A stretch of DNA of 64,000 nt from Clostridium estertheticum (GCF_011065935.2 NZ_JAAMNH020000001.1:2439001-2503000), one strand, 5' to 3'. Positions 9,690-17,808 are shown, counted from the first letter of the stretch. The notes: generated from the sequence alone by a model not told the origin. Program-made: numbers and translations.

Positions 9690-9905
9690 GGGCATTTTTC
9701 TTCTTGCCAATGTCAAATGGTGGTGTATTAAGTTTTGATGTGTCTAACCATAGCAATGCCTTAGGTTAGTTTCTTTCTAACTATCGTAGGGCTTCAGACT
9801 GAAGTACATCTAAAGGTACGTCTTTAACCAGTCATCTAACGTAGTTCATCGTGCTATTTCTTTTTCAAGAAACTACACTCACTGAGGCTTGAAAGCAACC
9901 TTCAC
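9690..9905 (-). ncRNA. Candidate HEARO / omega RNA scaffold of IscB
   Basis: Non-coding stretch immediately upstream of iscB, transcribed in the same direction, where HEARO (omega) RNAs lie. Reading the minus strand: GTAGTT...AACTAC closes a stem (9841-9876) with an inner TTTCTT/AAGAAA helix; GACTG...CAGTC encloses a GTAC/GTAC helix; CTTCAG-T-CTGAAG is an alternative pairing that could make a pseudoknot; GTTAG...CTAAC (9765-9781) is a short hairpin. The guide would be at the 5' end, beyond about 9905. The boundaries are estimates and no covariance model was run. Confidence 0.75.
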
Positions 9906-10045
9906 TTCTTACAGTTTGTATAGTTTTGTTCAATATTGTTCAATGTTTTGTAAGCAGTTTGATAGCTCCTTTATTTCTTAATAGTACAGTTATAGTATCT
10001 GAATTTCACTGAAAAAAATACTTATATAATAGCAAAGATAAAATT

Positions 10046-10065
10046 CCAGTTTGTGGTACGACCTC
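10046..10065 (+). repeat. Copy 1 of a 20-base dispersed motif
   Basis: CCAGTTTGTGGTACGACCTC nearly matches 13661-13680, with one substitution and one indel over the shared core. This copy lacks the complementary closing arm present at the second site. Confidence 0.4.
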
Positions 10066-10107
10066 TGGGGATGTGATATTCTTGTAAATGAGGGAAGTAT
10101 CTATTGG

Positions 10108-10146
10108 ATCTATTTTTATACGTACGACATAGCTATAAAAATAGAT
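10108..10146. repeat. Perfect 13-bp inverted repeat upstream of the serine hydrolase gene
   Basis: ATCTATTTTTATA and TATAAAAATAGAT flank a 13-base spacer about 140 bases before the gene at 10283. It could be a terminator for leftward transcription or an operator. Confidence 0.5.
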
Positions 10147-10282
10147 TAATTTGATTGTAATGTGATATATTGTTTATATATATAATATAAAATGTAATTT
10201 AATATCTTTTATATAAATTATATTTTATATATTTTTAGCGAAGAATTAAAAAGAAATATTTACAATAATTGGAGGGGAAAAC

Positions 10283-11200
10283 ATGGAAGAATCCATATTA
10301 AACCAATTTCGACTAACCGTACAGGAAAAGGGGTTTGGGCTTTATGGAATAAACGTTTATCAAAAGGGTAAAGGTGAGGTTTCTCATTTTTGGAGGGCTA
10401 ATGATAAAGTTTGTCTATATTCTGGTTCTAAAACTTTTACATCAATAGCTATTGGAATCTGCCAAGATCGTGGATTGCTTAAGATAACTGACACAGTATT
10501 AAGCTTTTTCTTAGAATATAAGGACATTGCAACTTCTAATTCCGAAAATATTAAAATAAGAGATTTGTTGCATATGTCTTCGGGGAAAAAAGAGTTCTAC
10601 TTTGCTGGTGATGAAGAAAGAATGAGGAAAAATGATTGGGCCGAGTTATTTTTCTCTGATCCAATGATGGGCGAAGAAGGAGCAGAATTTTTTTACTCAA
10701 ATGCCTGTACATATATGCTTTCACGCATAGTTGAAAAAGTATCAGGAGTTACCTTAAGGGATTTTCTTATGCCTTATCTTTTTAATCCTCTGGAAATTTT
10801 CAATCCACAATGGCACAGCTGCCCAGGGGGTCATACACTAGGAGCCACTGAACTTTTTTTGAGCAATGAAGACTTTTCGAAACTAGGGTTAGTTTTATTA
10901 AATGGTGGCAAATATAAGGATAAACAAATAGTGAGTGAGGAATACATTAAGGCTTCTATAACTGACACTATAGCAACTTCAAACTGGAACTTTGAGGACA
11001 GCGAAAGTAACAAGGGATATGGATACCAACTGTGGTTATGTTCCTATCCAGGAGCTTATCGTGCTGACGGCAAGTATGGTCAATTCTGTATTGTATTTCC
11101 GGACAAGGAAGCAGTTATAACTGTAACCGCGCACCATGAAAATAATGCCAATGATATTTTACGTGCAATATACAAGGATATACTTCCTTATCTTGATTAG
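10283..11200 (+). CDS. Beta-lactamase-family serine hydrolase (COG1680-like)
   Basis: Predicted cytoplasmic serine hydrolase of the class C beta-lactamase/D,D-peptidase-like family, 305 residues, with no signal peptide. The nucleophile motif is SGSK in LYSGSKTFTS (around residues 52-55), the second motif is YSN in FFYSNACTY, and the usual C-terminal KTG/HTG position reads DGKYGQF. Members include esterases and peptidases, and most are not resistance enzymes. GGAGGGG precedes the ATG. The gene is monocistronic. The physiological substrate is unknown. Confidence 0.82.
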   Translation: MEESILNQFRLTVQEKGFGLYGINVYQKGKGEVSHFWRANDKVCLYSGSKTFTSIAIGICQDRGLLKITDTVLSFFLEYKDIATSNSENIKIRDLLHMSSGKKEFYFAGDEERMRKNDWAELFFSDPMMGEEGAEFFYSNACTYMLSRIVEKVSGVTLRDFLMPYLFNPLEIFNPQWHSCPGGHTLGATELFLSNEDFSKLGLVLLNGGKYKDKQIVSEEYIKASITDTIATSNWNFEDSESNKGYGYQLWLCSYPGAYRADGKYGQFCIVFPDKEAVITVTAHHENNANDILRAIYKDILPYLD

Positions 11201-11479
11201 CAATAGAAGAATAAAACGAGCAACTAAAAACTTCCAGTTTATATTATTTTCAATGCATTTTAATGAAGGATTTGCTGCTGTGAGAGAATTTAGAAATTAA
11301 TTAAAGACAAGCTATGTATATTATCATAAATCTGTTATAATATATAGAAATATCTGAATATTTTGAATGATTTAGACGAAATTTGGCGTAGCGCTTGCGC
11401 ACTCTTATCCAATGAAAAGTAAATCCCAGACTATTAACAGAATCTAAAGCAACTATTAATGATGAAGAGGAGGATTATT

Positions 11480-13081
11480 ATGAAAATTCAATTCTATGGA
11501 GCAGCAAAAACTGTTACAGGTTCATGTCACATTTTACACATAAACGGAAAGACTGTTTTGCTTGATTGCGGTTTATATCAGGGCAGAGGTGAAAAGGAAT
11601 TTGAAAATGAGGAATTTAATTTTAATCCTAAAGAGGTAGACTATGTTATTTTATCACATGCCCACATAGATCATAGTGGAAGAATACCGCTACTGTATAA
11701 GATGGGATTTAAGGGAGAGATTTTATCCACTGAAGCAACAAAGGATTTATGCAGTATTATGCTTCCAGATAGTGGACATATTCATGAATCTGAGGTTGAG
11801 TGGAAAAATAGAAAAAGAAAACGTCAGGGATTAAAAACTATAGAACCACTATATACAGTTAAATTGGCTGAGCTGTCTCTTTTACTTTTTAAAGCATTCC
11901 CATATGATGAGATGATAGATGTTTTTGATGGGTTAAAAATAAGATTTAGAGATGCAGGGCATCTTTTGGGTTCTGCTATTGTTGAATTATATATGACGGA
12001 AAAAAATCAAGAAGAAGTAAAACTTGTATATAGTGGTGATTTGGGAAATTTAAATAAGTCAATTATAAAAGATCCAACCATCATTAATCATACTGATTAC
12101 TTGATAATAGAGACCACATACGGCGATAGGGTTCATCCTGAGATTCGCGAAGATTTAAAGCAGTTATTAAAAATAATTAAGGAAACCTTTGCAAGAGGGG
12201 GAAATGTTATTATACCTTCATTTGCAGTGGGGAGGACTCAGGAGATTTTATATGAATTAAATAAATATGTGGAAAACGAAGATTTGAAGGATATTAGTGT
12301 ATATATCGATAGTCCTTTAGCTATTCAAGCAACAAAGATTTTTGAAAGCCATAATGAGGATTATGACAAAGAAGCGAAGGAACTTATAATGAGGGGAGAG
12401 TATCCATTTAGATTCGATGGTTTGAAATTCTCAGTTTCGTCGTATGATTCAATGGAACTAAATAAAATCCAAAGTAAGGCAATAATTATTTCTGCAAGTG
12501 GTATGTGTGATGCAGGTAGAATAAAACATCATCTTAAGCACAATTTGTGGAGAAAAGAATCATCAATTGTTTTTGTAGGATATCAAGCAGAAGGAACCTT
12601 GGGAAGAAATATAGTAGAGGGCGCAAAAATAGTTAAGATATTTGGAGAACCAATTGCTGTTAATGCTCACATTTATAACCTAGAGGGATTATCAGGACAC
12701 GCTGATAGAAATGGATTACTCAATTGGGTAGAAGGCTTTATGGAAAAACCAAAGGAAATTATGCTTGTTCATGGAGATAAAGAAGCGCAGGAGAGCTTTC
12801 AACTGTTATTAGATTCAAAGGGCTACAGCTCCAGAATTGTTGAAAGTGGAGAGGAATTCTATATTAACGAAAAAGCTGATAAAATCGACAAAACTAATAA
12901 AACTAAAACTTATAGAGCAGATAAAGCTTATAGGGCTGATAAAGTTTATAAAGCTGATGAAAATCTAAGGAACAAATTGATAAAAGACATTAAATCAATA
13001 ACTAATATTGAAAGACTAGATAAGGAAAAATTGCTTGATATTATAAAAGATTTTATTTACGATGAAAAGGAATTTAAATAA
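11480..13081 (+). CDS. MBL-fold/beta-CASP protein (Ysh1/CPSF73-like, COG1236)
   Basis: Metallo-beta-lactamase fold nuclease-like protein of about 533 residues. The metal motif is HAHIDHSG, followed by DAGHLLGS, SGDLG, a beta-CASP region with PSFAVGR and SGMCDAGR, then LSGHAD and VHGD. These are typical of RNA-processing or DNA-processing hydrolases. AGGAGGA precedes ATG 11480; the ATG at 11459 lacks a site. Between the core and a final helical segment lies a Lys-rich linker with three tandem six-residue units (TYRADK, AYRADK, VYKADE; about 12907-12960) encoded by related 18-base repeats. Confidence 0.85.
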   Translation: MKIQFYGAAKTVTGSCHILHINGKTVLLDCGLYQGRGEKEFENEEFNFNPKEVDYVILSHAHIDHSGRIPLLYKMGFKGEILSTEATKDLCSIMLPDSGHIHESEVEWKNRKRKRQGLKTIEPLYTVKLAELSLLLFKAFPYDEMIDVFDGLKIRFRDAGHLLGSAIVELYMTEKNQEEVKLVYSGDLGNLNKSIIKDPTIINHTDYLIIETTYGDRVHPEIREDLKQLLKIIKETFARGGNVIIPSFAVGRTQEILYELNKYVENEDLKDISVYIDSPLAIQATKIFESHNEDYDKEAKELIMRGEYPFRFDGLKFSVSSYDSMELNKIQSKAIIISASGMCDAGRIKHHLKHNLWRKESSIVFVGYQAEGTLGRNIVEGAKIVKIFGEPIAVNAHIYNLEGLSGHADRNGLLNWVEGFMEKPKEIMLVHGDKEAQESFQLLLDSKGYSSRIVESGEEFYINEKADKIDKTNKTKTYRADKAYRADKVYKADENLRNKLIKDIKSITNIERLDKEKLLDIIKDFIYDEKEFK

Positions 13082-13122
13082 TATTTTAAAATAAAAATCA
13101 TTCCATAAAAAAATAATAGATA

Positions 13123-13153
13123 TAAACCCAACCCCACCCAGGGGTTGGGTTTA
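13123..13153. terminator. GC-rich hairpin after the MBL gene
   Basis: TAAACCCAACCCC and GGGGTTGGGTTTA form a perfect 13-bp stem with a five-base loop. The T-tail is weak. Confidence 0.65.
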
Positions 13154-13232
13154 TCGTAGTCGTTGAAAATATTGGTAATGGTCCATTTGTAAAAAATAGA
13201 ACGCTAATTTTTGGTGAGAATTATTATAAAAT

Positions 13233-13279
13233 GTAACGTAAGTTACGGATTTTTAACTCTAATAGAGATATACTATAAT
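13233..13279 (+). promoter_or_regulatory. Promoter of the cupin gene with upstream dyad
   Basis: TATAAT lies at 13274-13279 but the -35 region is poor (TTTTAA). Just upstream is a perfect dyad, GTAAC-GTAA-GTTAC (13233-13246). A dyad near -45 with a weak -35 suggests activator control. The regulator is unknown. Confidence 0.5.
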
Positions 13280-13307
13280 TAATAAAAAAATTTAAGGAGG
13301 CAACAAC

Positions 13308-13643
13308 GTGAAAAACTTAATTAAAAATATAGAATTCTCAAAAGTGATTAATTTAAAGGATTTAATATCTTATCAAGAGGGCCAGGTTGTAAGTAGAACT
13401 ATTTCGCAGACAGCGACTGTGAGTATTTCATTATTCTCACTGGATAAAGGAGAAGGTATCAGCACTCACGTAACTCCTGGAGACGCTATGGTTCAAGTAT
13501 TAGATGGCGAAGCGGAAATTACTATAGATAATAATATTTACAATGTTAAAGCAGGAGAAACAATAATAATGCCATCAAATGTTCCTCATGGACTTGAAGC
13601 TCGTGAAAGATTCCAAATGCTTTTGACGGTTATAAAAGGCTAA
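13308..13643 (+). CDS. Small cupin-domain protein
   Basis: 111 residues forming a single cupin barrel. STHVTPGDAMVQVLDGEAEITI corresponds to cupin motif 1 and MPSNVPHGLEA to motif 2, giving His ligands for a metal or small molecule. The GTG start has AAGGAGG eight bases upstream. Stand-alone cupins of this size are often stress or detoxification proteins. No specific function can be assigned. Confidence 0.8.
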   Translation: MKNLIKNIEFSKVINLKDLISYQEGQVVSRTISQTATVSISLFSLDKGEGISTHVTPGDAMVQVLDGEAEITIDNNIYNVKAGETIIMPSNVPHGLEARERFQMLLTVIKG

Positions 13644-13660
13644 ATAAGAGCGGGATTAAA

Positions 13661-13711
13661 CCAGTTTATGGTACACCTCGAGGACGTAACAAGAACTGGT
13701 AGTTATTTTTT
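13661..13711 (+). terminator. Structured hairpin after the cupin gene, sharing a 20-base motif with 10046
   Basis: ACCAGTT (from 13660) pairs with AACTGGT around an inner CCTCGAGG palindrome, followed by a T-run, so it can act as a terminator. Its left arm is the second copy of the CCAGTTT-TGGTAC-ACCTC motif. Confidence 0.5.
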
Positions 13712-13732
13712 GCTAAAAGTATGAAAACAACT

Positions 13733-13776
13733 AAAAAATCTCAACTTTAAAAATTCATTTTAAAGTTGAGATTTTT
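13733..13776. terminator. Strong bidirectional terminator
   Basis: AAAATCTCAACTTTAAAA and its complement form a stem of about 18 bp with a short loop and T-runs on both strands, between the cupin gene and the convergent Rrf2 gene. Confidence 0.9.
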
Positions 13777-13782
13777 ATGGTC

Positions 13783-14211
13783 TTATTGAATCTTCTTATT
13801 GATGTCGCCAACAACATCAAGCATAGTAACCTTTCCTAGAGCATTTTCCATTGCCTCTTGTGCACTGAGCAGAGTGACCTCAATAACAGATTGAATGTTT
13901 GCACCTATTGGACAATCGGGATTTGGATTTGGATGAATTTGAAACAAACCACCATCTTCAACTACGTTCACCGCGTTGTATACTTCTAATAAACTTATAT
14001 CTTCAATATGCTTAGTGAGATACGAACCGCCAGTTCCGCGTTTCATATCAACAAGACCTGCGTTCTTAAGCATTCCAAGTATTCTTCTAATTACCACTGC
14101 GTTGGTATTCACACTTCCAGCAATCATATCTGAGGTGGGCAATGGATTTGCATAAATGGATAGTATAGATAATATATGGACTGCTACTGGGAATCGACTA
14201 CTTATTTTCAT
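13783..14211 (-). CDS. Rrf2-family transcriptional regulator (YwnA-like)
   Basis: About 142 residues with an N-terminal winged helix-turn-helix (MKISSRFPVAVHILSIL through LVDMKRGTGGSYL). One cysteine sits in the DCPIG segment, typical of the YwnA subgroup, which lacks a three-Cys Fe-S cluster. The ATG at 14211 follows AAAGGGG better than the in-frame TTG at 14217. In Bacillus, ywnA neighbours ywnB. Here a YwnB-like gene is the first gene of the same-strand cluster, so this is a good candidate regulator of the dyad at 15307. Confidence 0.85.
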   Translation of the reverse strand: MKISSRFPVAVHILSILSIYANPLPTSDMIAGSVNTNAVVIRRILGMLKNAGLVDMKRGTGGSYLTKHIEDISLLEVYNAVNVVEDGGLFQIHPNPNPDCPIGANIQSVIEVTLLSAQEAMENALGKVTMLDVVGDINKKIQ

Positions 14212-14320
14212 GACCAAAACCCCTTTTTATCTATTTACTGCTTATGAATCCTAATTAAAATCATTTCAACATTTTCTTAGTTTCATAAGGTATCTACAAA
14301 TAATACTATCACATAGACAA

Positions 14321-14575
14321 TTATCCTTCCAATAGAATTTTATCAAGCTCCTCAAAATTGCTGTAGCCTTGTGCTATGATTGTTCTTATATTATCTTTTT
14401 CAAGAATAACCGTTGGAAAACTCTGTGCTTCCATATCACCCATCCACATACCTCCAGGTATGATTTCAAAGTCATATTTATCCTTATGCTTTTCATGGAT
14501 TTTAGTAATAACATCACTAAAACCATAGCACCATCCACACATTGTATCCATTACGTAATATATTTTATTTTTCAT
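14321..14575 (-). pseudogene. Internally deleted DsbA-family (FrnE-like) thioredoxin-fold gene
   Basis: 84 residues where full members have about 200. The N-terminus has the redox motif CGWC in MDTMCGWCYGFS and continues to IPGGMWMGD. It then jumps directly to the C-terminal part (QSFPTVILEKDNIRTI), so the helical insertion domain is missing. The join is in frame and GGAGATAG precedes the ATG, so a short protein may still be made. Either it is a decaying gene or a deliberately minimal form; deletion is the simpler reading. Confidence 0.7.
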
Positions 14576-14596
14576 ATGTTTCTATCTCCTAAAATG

Positions 14597-15232
14597 TTAG
14601 TACCCAATAGTAAATCTTTCGCGAGAAAATTTTGGATTTGCAGCTTCGTCAAGAAGAGCCATTGAATAGTCCTCAAAAGAAATTTTGCTTGCGCCTTTGT
14701 CATCTACAATTAAATCGTCTTTGCCAAGCTTATATTTTCCAGTTCTGCTGCCAGATTCAAATAGGGCTGAAGGACTTAAAACTGTCCAGTCTAGTTCACT
14801 TTCATTTTTATAAATTTCTAAGGCACTAGTGTGTGCTGAGCTAATTGGTTTCCAGTCAGCGGGGAAGCTTTCTGAATCACCTAATTTCAGGCCAGGAGCC
14901 ACATATAGACTTCCTGCACCACCGATAGCGATAAGTCGAGGTACCAAAGCTTTTTTTGTTGCATTTATTAAATTTTTTGTAACAAGCAATAAACTATCTT
15001 CTTCTCCGAGCTTTGGACCAAAGGCACTAATAACAAGGTCATTTCCTTTTATTGCATTTACTAAACTTTTTTCATCAAATGCATCTGCCTCAGTTATTTT
15101 TAAGCTGTCATGTTCATTTAAATATTTCGCTTGATTATGAACAATGGCTGTAACCTCATAATTTCTTGCTATGGCCTCTTTTAGAAGCACCTTACCTACA
15201 TTTCCATTTGCACCTATAATTGCTATTTTCAT
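14597..15232 (-). CDS. NAD(P)-binding oxidoreductase, YwnB/NmrA-like
   Basis: About 211 residues, Rossmann fold. The N-terminal MKIAIIGANGNVGK is the dinucleotide-binding turn; GNDLVISAFGP and IAIGGAGSLYVAPG are typical of the YwnB family of atypical short-chain dehydrogenases. The ATG at 15232 has GGAGG nine bases upstream; the ATG at 15241 abuts the site and is unlikely. It is first in a same-strand group with the shortened DsbA-like gene and the Rrf2 regulator, which suggests redox or electrophile stress. The substrate is unknown. Confidence 0.85.
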   Translation of the reverse strand: MKIAIIGANGNVGKVLLKEAIARNYEVTAIVHNQAKYLNEHDSLKITEADAFDEKSLVNAIKGNDLVISAFGPKLGEEDSLLLVTKNLINATKKALVPRLIAIGGAGSLYVAPGLKLGDSESFPADWKPISSAHTSALEIYKNESELDWTVLSPSALFESGSRTGKYKLGKDDLIVDDKGASKISFEDYSMALLDEAANPKFSRERFTIGY

Positions 15233-15306
15233 ATATATCATCCTCCATTTTTAATTTTAATCATTAAAATTATATTTAATGATGTAACTGACTTGATTAC
15301 AATTGT

Positions 15307-15345
15307 CGTTGTACTCATTATAGTTACAACGAAAAAAATTGTCAA
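15307..15345 (-). promoter_or_regulatory. Consensus sigma-A promoter with operator dyad for the YwnB-like gene
   Basis: On the minus strand TTGACA (15340-15345) and TATAAT (15317-15322) are separated by exactly 17 bases. A perfect inverted repeat, CGTTGTA-N11-TACAACG (15307-15331), spans the -10. That is the layout of a repressible promoter. The nearby Rrf2 protein is the likely repressor (inference). Confidence 0.8.
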
Positions 15346-15495
15346 GTGTTTTTTTAGATAAAAAAAACACCCTAGTAGGATTTTTGAAGGGCACTTGCTA
15401 ATCTGAATGCCATACCTGACTCATTATTCTCTACAAGTGAATAAGTATTGATAAAATAATTCCGATTATTCCACAGGCTACCCATTCAATGATTT

Positions 15496-15807
15496 TTATA
15501 TAGCCAGTACTTTTTCATCTATTTCAATAAATTCTATTGAAACAATAGGACATGGTATCAATTTTTCTTTAGATTTATTAAAGGTTTCCATTACATCATC
15601 TTTTTTACAGCCAACGATTCTACCCTTATTGTTTACCCCCAAAATCAATCTGCCACCTGATGCATTTGCAAAAGAGGAGATAATTTTACCTAATAAATTT
15701 GGTCCGCCGCTATGATGCCTAAATTCTACTCTATCATTATCTCCTTGATTAATAAGATTAACTATTTCCTCTTTTAGATTATCACCTTTATTTGACAAAA
15801 ACCGCAC
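15496..15807 (-). CDS. Short AlbA_2 (Schlafen-like) domain protein, possibly truncated
   Basis: 103 residues matching the N-terminal putative DNA-binding domain of AlbA_2/divergent AAA proteins: DRVEFRHHSGG, IISSFANASGGRLILGVNNKGRIVGC. Most family members continue for 100-400 residues, while this frame stops soon after the domain. The start is uncertain: a GTG (15807) or a TTG (15798). A short coding-like stretch follows in another frame (about 15371-15514) but does not obviously restore the family. It may be a fragment or a single-domain form. Confidence 0.55.
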   Translation of the reverse strand: MRFLSNKGDNLKEEIVNLINQGDNDRVEFRHHSGGPNLLGKIISSFANASGGRLILGVNNKGRIVGCKKDDVMETFNKSKEKLIPCPIVSIEFIEIDEKVLAI

Positions 15808-15861
15808 CCCATTTTAAAATTAGGCTATGTTAGACAATATTGAGGATAAAAGAATATAAAA

Positions 15862-15888
15862 TTGGCTTGTCGTAAATAGACAAGCCAA
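15862..15888 (-). terminator. Terminator after the 131-residue membrane protein gene
   Basis: TTGGCTTGTC and GACAAGCCAA make a perfect 10-bp stem with a seven-base loop. The minus-strand side is T-rich. Confidence 0.75.
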
Positions 15889-15956
15889 TAAACTTTTCCC
15901 TAACTATTAAAGTATCGCAAATTTATGATTGATGAACTATATATGAAAATTATAAA

Positions 15957-16352
15957 CTACATTACATTCACTTTTTTATATTTTTTGTAACTATATATAA
16001 TAGAAATTATGAGTATTACATTAGATATCAAACTATAAATACCTACTTTTATAACATCACCATGCCATGGATTTAAACTACCGTATGCTGGATTTAGCCA
16101 TAATACAAAAAATATACTTGATAACATCATTAGTATAAAACATACAGTATATCTATGATTTGTTTTCGATATAAATATAGATGTAATTATACTTATTATA
16201 AATAGTGTATTTAAAAGAGTTGATACATTTTTATAGTAAAGTGGTGAACTTGGTCCGTCTGTCATATAAAAAAATGAAGTTATCCATGTTCCTAATAAAT
16301 AAACTACTATACCAATCCTACCTATAAATTTAAATTTATTCTCATATTTCAT
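15957..16352 (-). CDS. Four-helix membrane protein of unknown function
   Basis: 131 residues with four predicted membrane segments (around 9-26, 42-60, 66-86 and 104-122) and a basic C-terminus (SYKKYKKVNVM). GGGGAGG precedes the ATG. No family was recognised. It stands alone, flanked by a terminator and a transposase remnant. Confidence 0.65.
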   Translation of the reverse strand: MKYENKFKFIGRIGIVVYLLGTWITSFFYMTDGPSSPLYYKNVSTLLNTLFIISIITSIFISKTNHRYTVCFILMMLSSIFFVLWLNPAYGSLNPWHGDVIKVGIYSLISNVILIISIIYSYKKYKKVNVM

Positions 16353-16457
16353 ATAATCCTCCCCTTTATTACATTCATAATATATTACAAGTGTTTACTA
16401 AATTATAGTTTATTTATACACTAATAATAACATAAATTTCAAATATAAGGGATTAAA

Positions 16458-16728
16458 TTATCTAAAAATTGCTTCTCTACCTTTATAAGTAGTAATTCTG
16501 GTATCTACAAAGTTAGTTGTACTATGAACTATAATATTTTTGCTTTTTATTATGTCTTTATCATCTTTGAAGCATTGTAACCACTTGAACCAATGGAGAT
16601 AATTCGCCAAAAATTTAGTCGATACTCCATTAAATTTACCCATCCATTTTTTAAACTGGCTGTGTAAACTATTTACATGATTAATATGATAAATACCATT
16701 TTTATAACTGACTTCGCTTAACTAACTC
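16458..16728 (-). pseudogene. IS1595/ISXO2-family transposase, C-terminal remnant
   Basis: The frame encodes the end of a DDE transposase: HINHVNSLHSQFKKWM, then KFNGVSTKFLANYLHWFKW and a degenerate tail. The rest of the gene is missing and a stop lies in frame at about 16730. An apparent ATG at 16643 is internal. No terminal inverted repeats were found. This marks an old insertion. Confidence 0.75.
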
Positions 16729-16911
16729 TGTTATACGGAACTCAAAATTAAAAAGGAAACTGGTATCTCAGAGTTTTTTATTTTTTTATACAAGTTTTAA
16801 AGGAAAAAAAAGATACTTGTTGAATTAGGTTATTAGAATATTGAAAAATCGTAAGGATACTGGATATTTTACTATAAGTAATTTATTTACTGGATATTGG
16901 AGGGCGATAAA

Positions 16912-17808
16912 ATGATAGATTTACATATTCATACAACATCTTCAGATGGTTCAGATGAACCAAAAGTAATACTTACTAAAGCAGAGGAAGCAGGACTAAG
17001 CTACATATCAATTACTGATCATGACTCCATTGGTGCATATAAAAAACTTGAAGAAGCAAAAATAGATAACTACTTCAGTGGCAAAATCATCCCTGGATGT
17101 GAATTTTCTGTTGCGTATAATGGCACTCCCATTGAAATACTAGCATATGATATAGATCTTAAAACCATTGAGGAAACAGGAATAGTCTCAGAAGAGAAAT
17201 TTCTTCAAAGAGAAAACCAGTACTTAAATACAATGATGAGTATCTGCAAAAATCTAGGCATTAAATATGACAATACTCTATCTATAGCAGGGGGTAAATA
17301 CTTTGCAACACAAGTATTATATTTTGATTTAAAGAAATATCCTGAAAATGAAAAACACTTTTCTACTGAAGTATGGAAAGGGGTTAATGGATTTTACAGA
17401 ACCTGTGTTAATAATGAAAGCAGTCCATTTTACCTAAACCAATTAAAGAATTATCCATCAATACAAGAAATTACTAAAATAATAAAAAAAGCAGGAGGAA
17501 AGTCATTTCTTGCTCATCTTTATGTTTATTATGCAGAGGATTATGAAGAATTTCTAAACTCAATGGTATCATTAAATGTTATTGATGGTATTGAATGTTA
17601 TCATTCCCTTCACACAATGGATAAAACAAACTTCCTTCTTAACTTTTGCAAAAATCACAATCTTTATGTTTCAGGTGGAAGTGACTATCATGGTAAAATC
17701 AAACCTAAAGTTATATTGGGTGAGAGTATGCCTGGAGTAAGGATACCCTATGAAATATCAGAAAAATGGCTTTCAACTTGTAGGACATTTGAAGGTGAGA
17801 TATTTTAA
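16912..17808 (+). CDS. PHP-domain phosphoesterase (COG0613-like)
   Basis: About 298 residues. PHP metal-site motifs run in order: DLHIHTTSSDGSD, ITDHDS, PGCEFSV, FLAHLYVYY, ECYHS and GGSDYHG. In this group trinuclear-metal enzymes act as 5'-3' exoribonucleases or nucleotide phosphoesterases. GGAGGG precedes ATG 16912. A second, divergent PHP gene lies at 29373-30221. The exact substrate is unknown. Confidence 0.85.
   Translation: MIDLHIHTTSSDGSDEPKVILTKAEEAGLSYISITDHDSIGAYKKLEEAKIDNYFSGKIIPGCEFSVAYNGTPIEILAYDIDLKTIEETGIVSEEKFLQRENQYLNTMMSICKNLGIKYDNTLSIAGGKYFATQVLYFDLKKYPENEKHFSTEVWKGVNGFYRTCVNNESSPFYLNQLKNYPSIQEITKIIKKAGGKSFLAHLYVYYAEDYEEFLNSMVSLNVIDGIECYHSLHTMDKTNFLLNFCKNHNLYVSGGSDYHGKIKPKVILGESMPGVRIPYEISEKWLSTCRTFEGEIF

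Larger units (their letters stand above)
8357..9910 (-). mobile_element. Probable non-autonomous IscB (OMEGA/HEARO) element
   Basis: iscB plus its upstream RNA region, with a palindrome past the 3' end of the gene. Such units are related to IS200/IS605 insertion sequences and often occur without a transposase. The ends are uncertain. On the upstream side a GTGA motif just before the scaffold (minus strand, near 9901-9904) fits the ATGA/GTGA insertion preference I recall for HEARO elements. Confidence 0.5.

Noticed and set aside
11385..11412. GC-rich GTAGCGC-TT-GCGCAC inverted repeat
   Set aside because: Short, not placed for a terminator or promoter, and matched to no known element; insufficient to call.
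14829..15134. Plus-strand open frame of 101 codons
   Set aside because: Shadow of the YwnB-like gene in the opposite strand, no ribosome binding site and no domain.
15371..15514. Short coding-like frame (ending SGMAFRLASALQKSY) after the AlbA_2 gene on the minus strand
   Set aside because: No start codon and no convincing frameshift link to the AlbA_2 family; too short to call.
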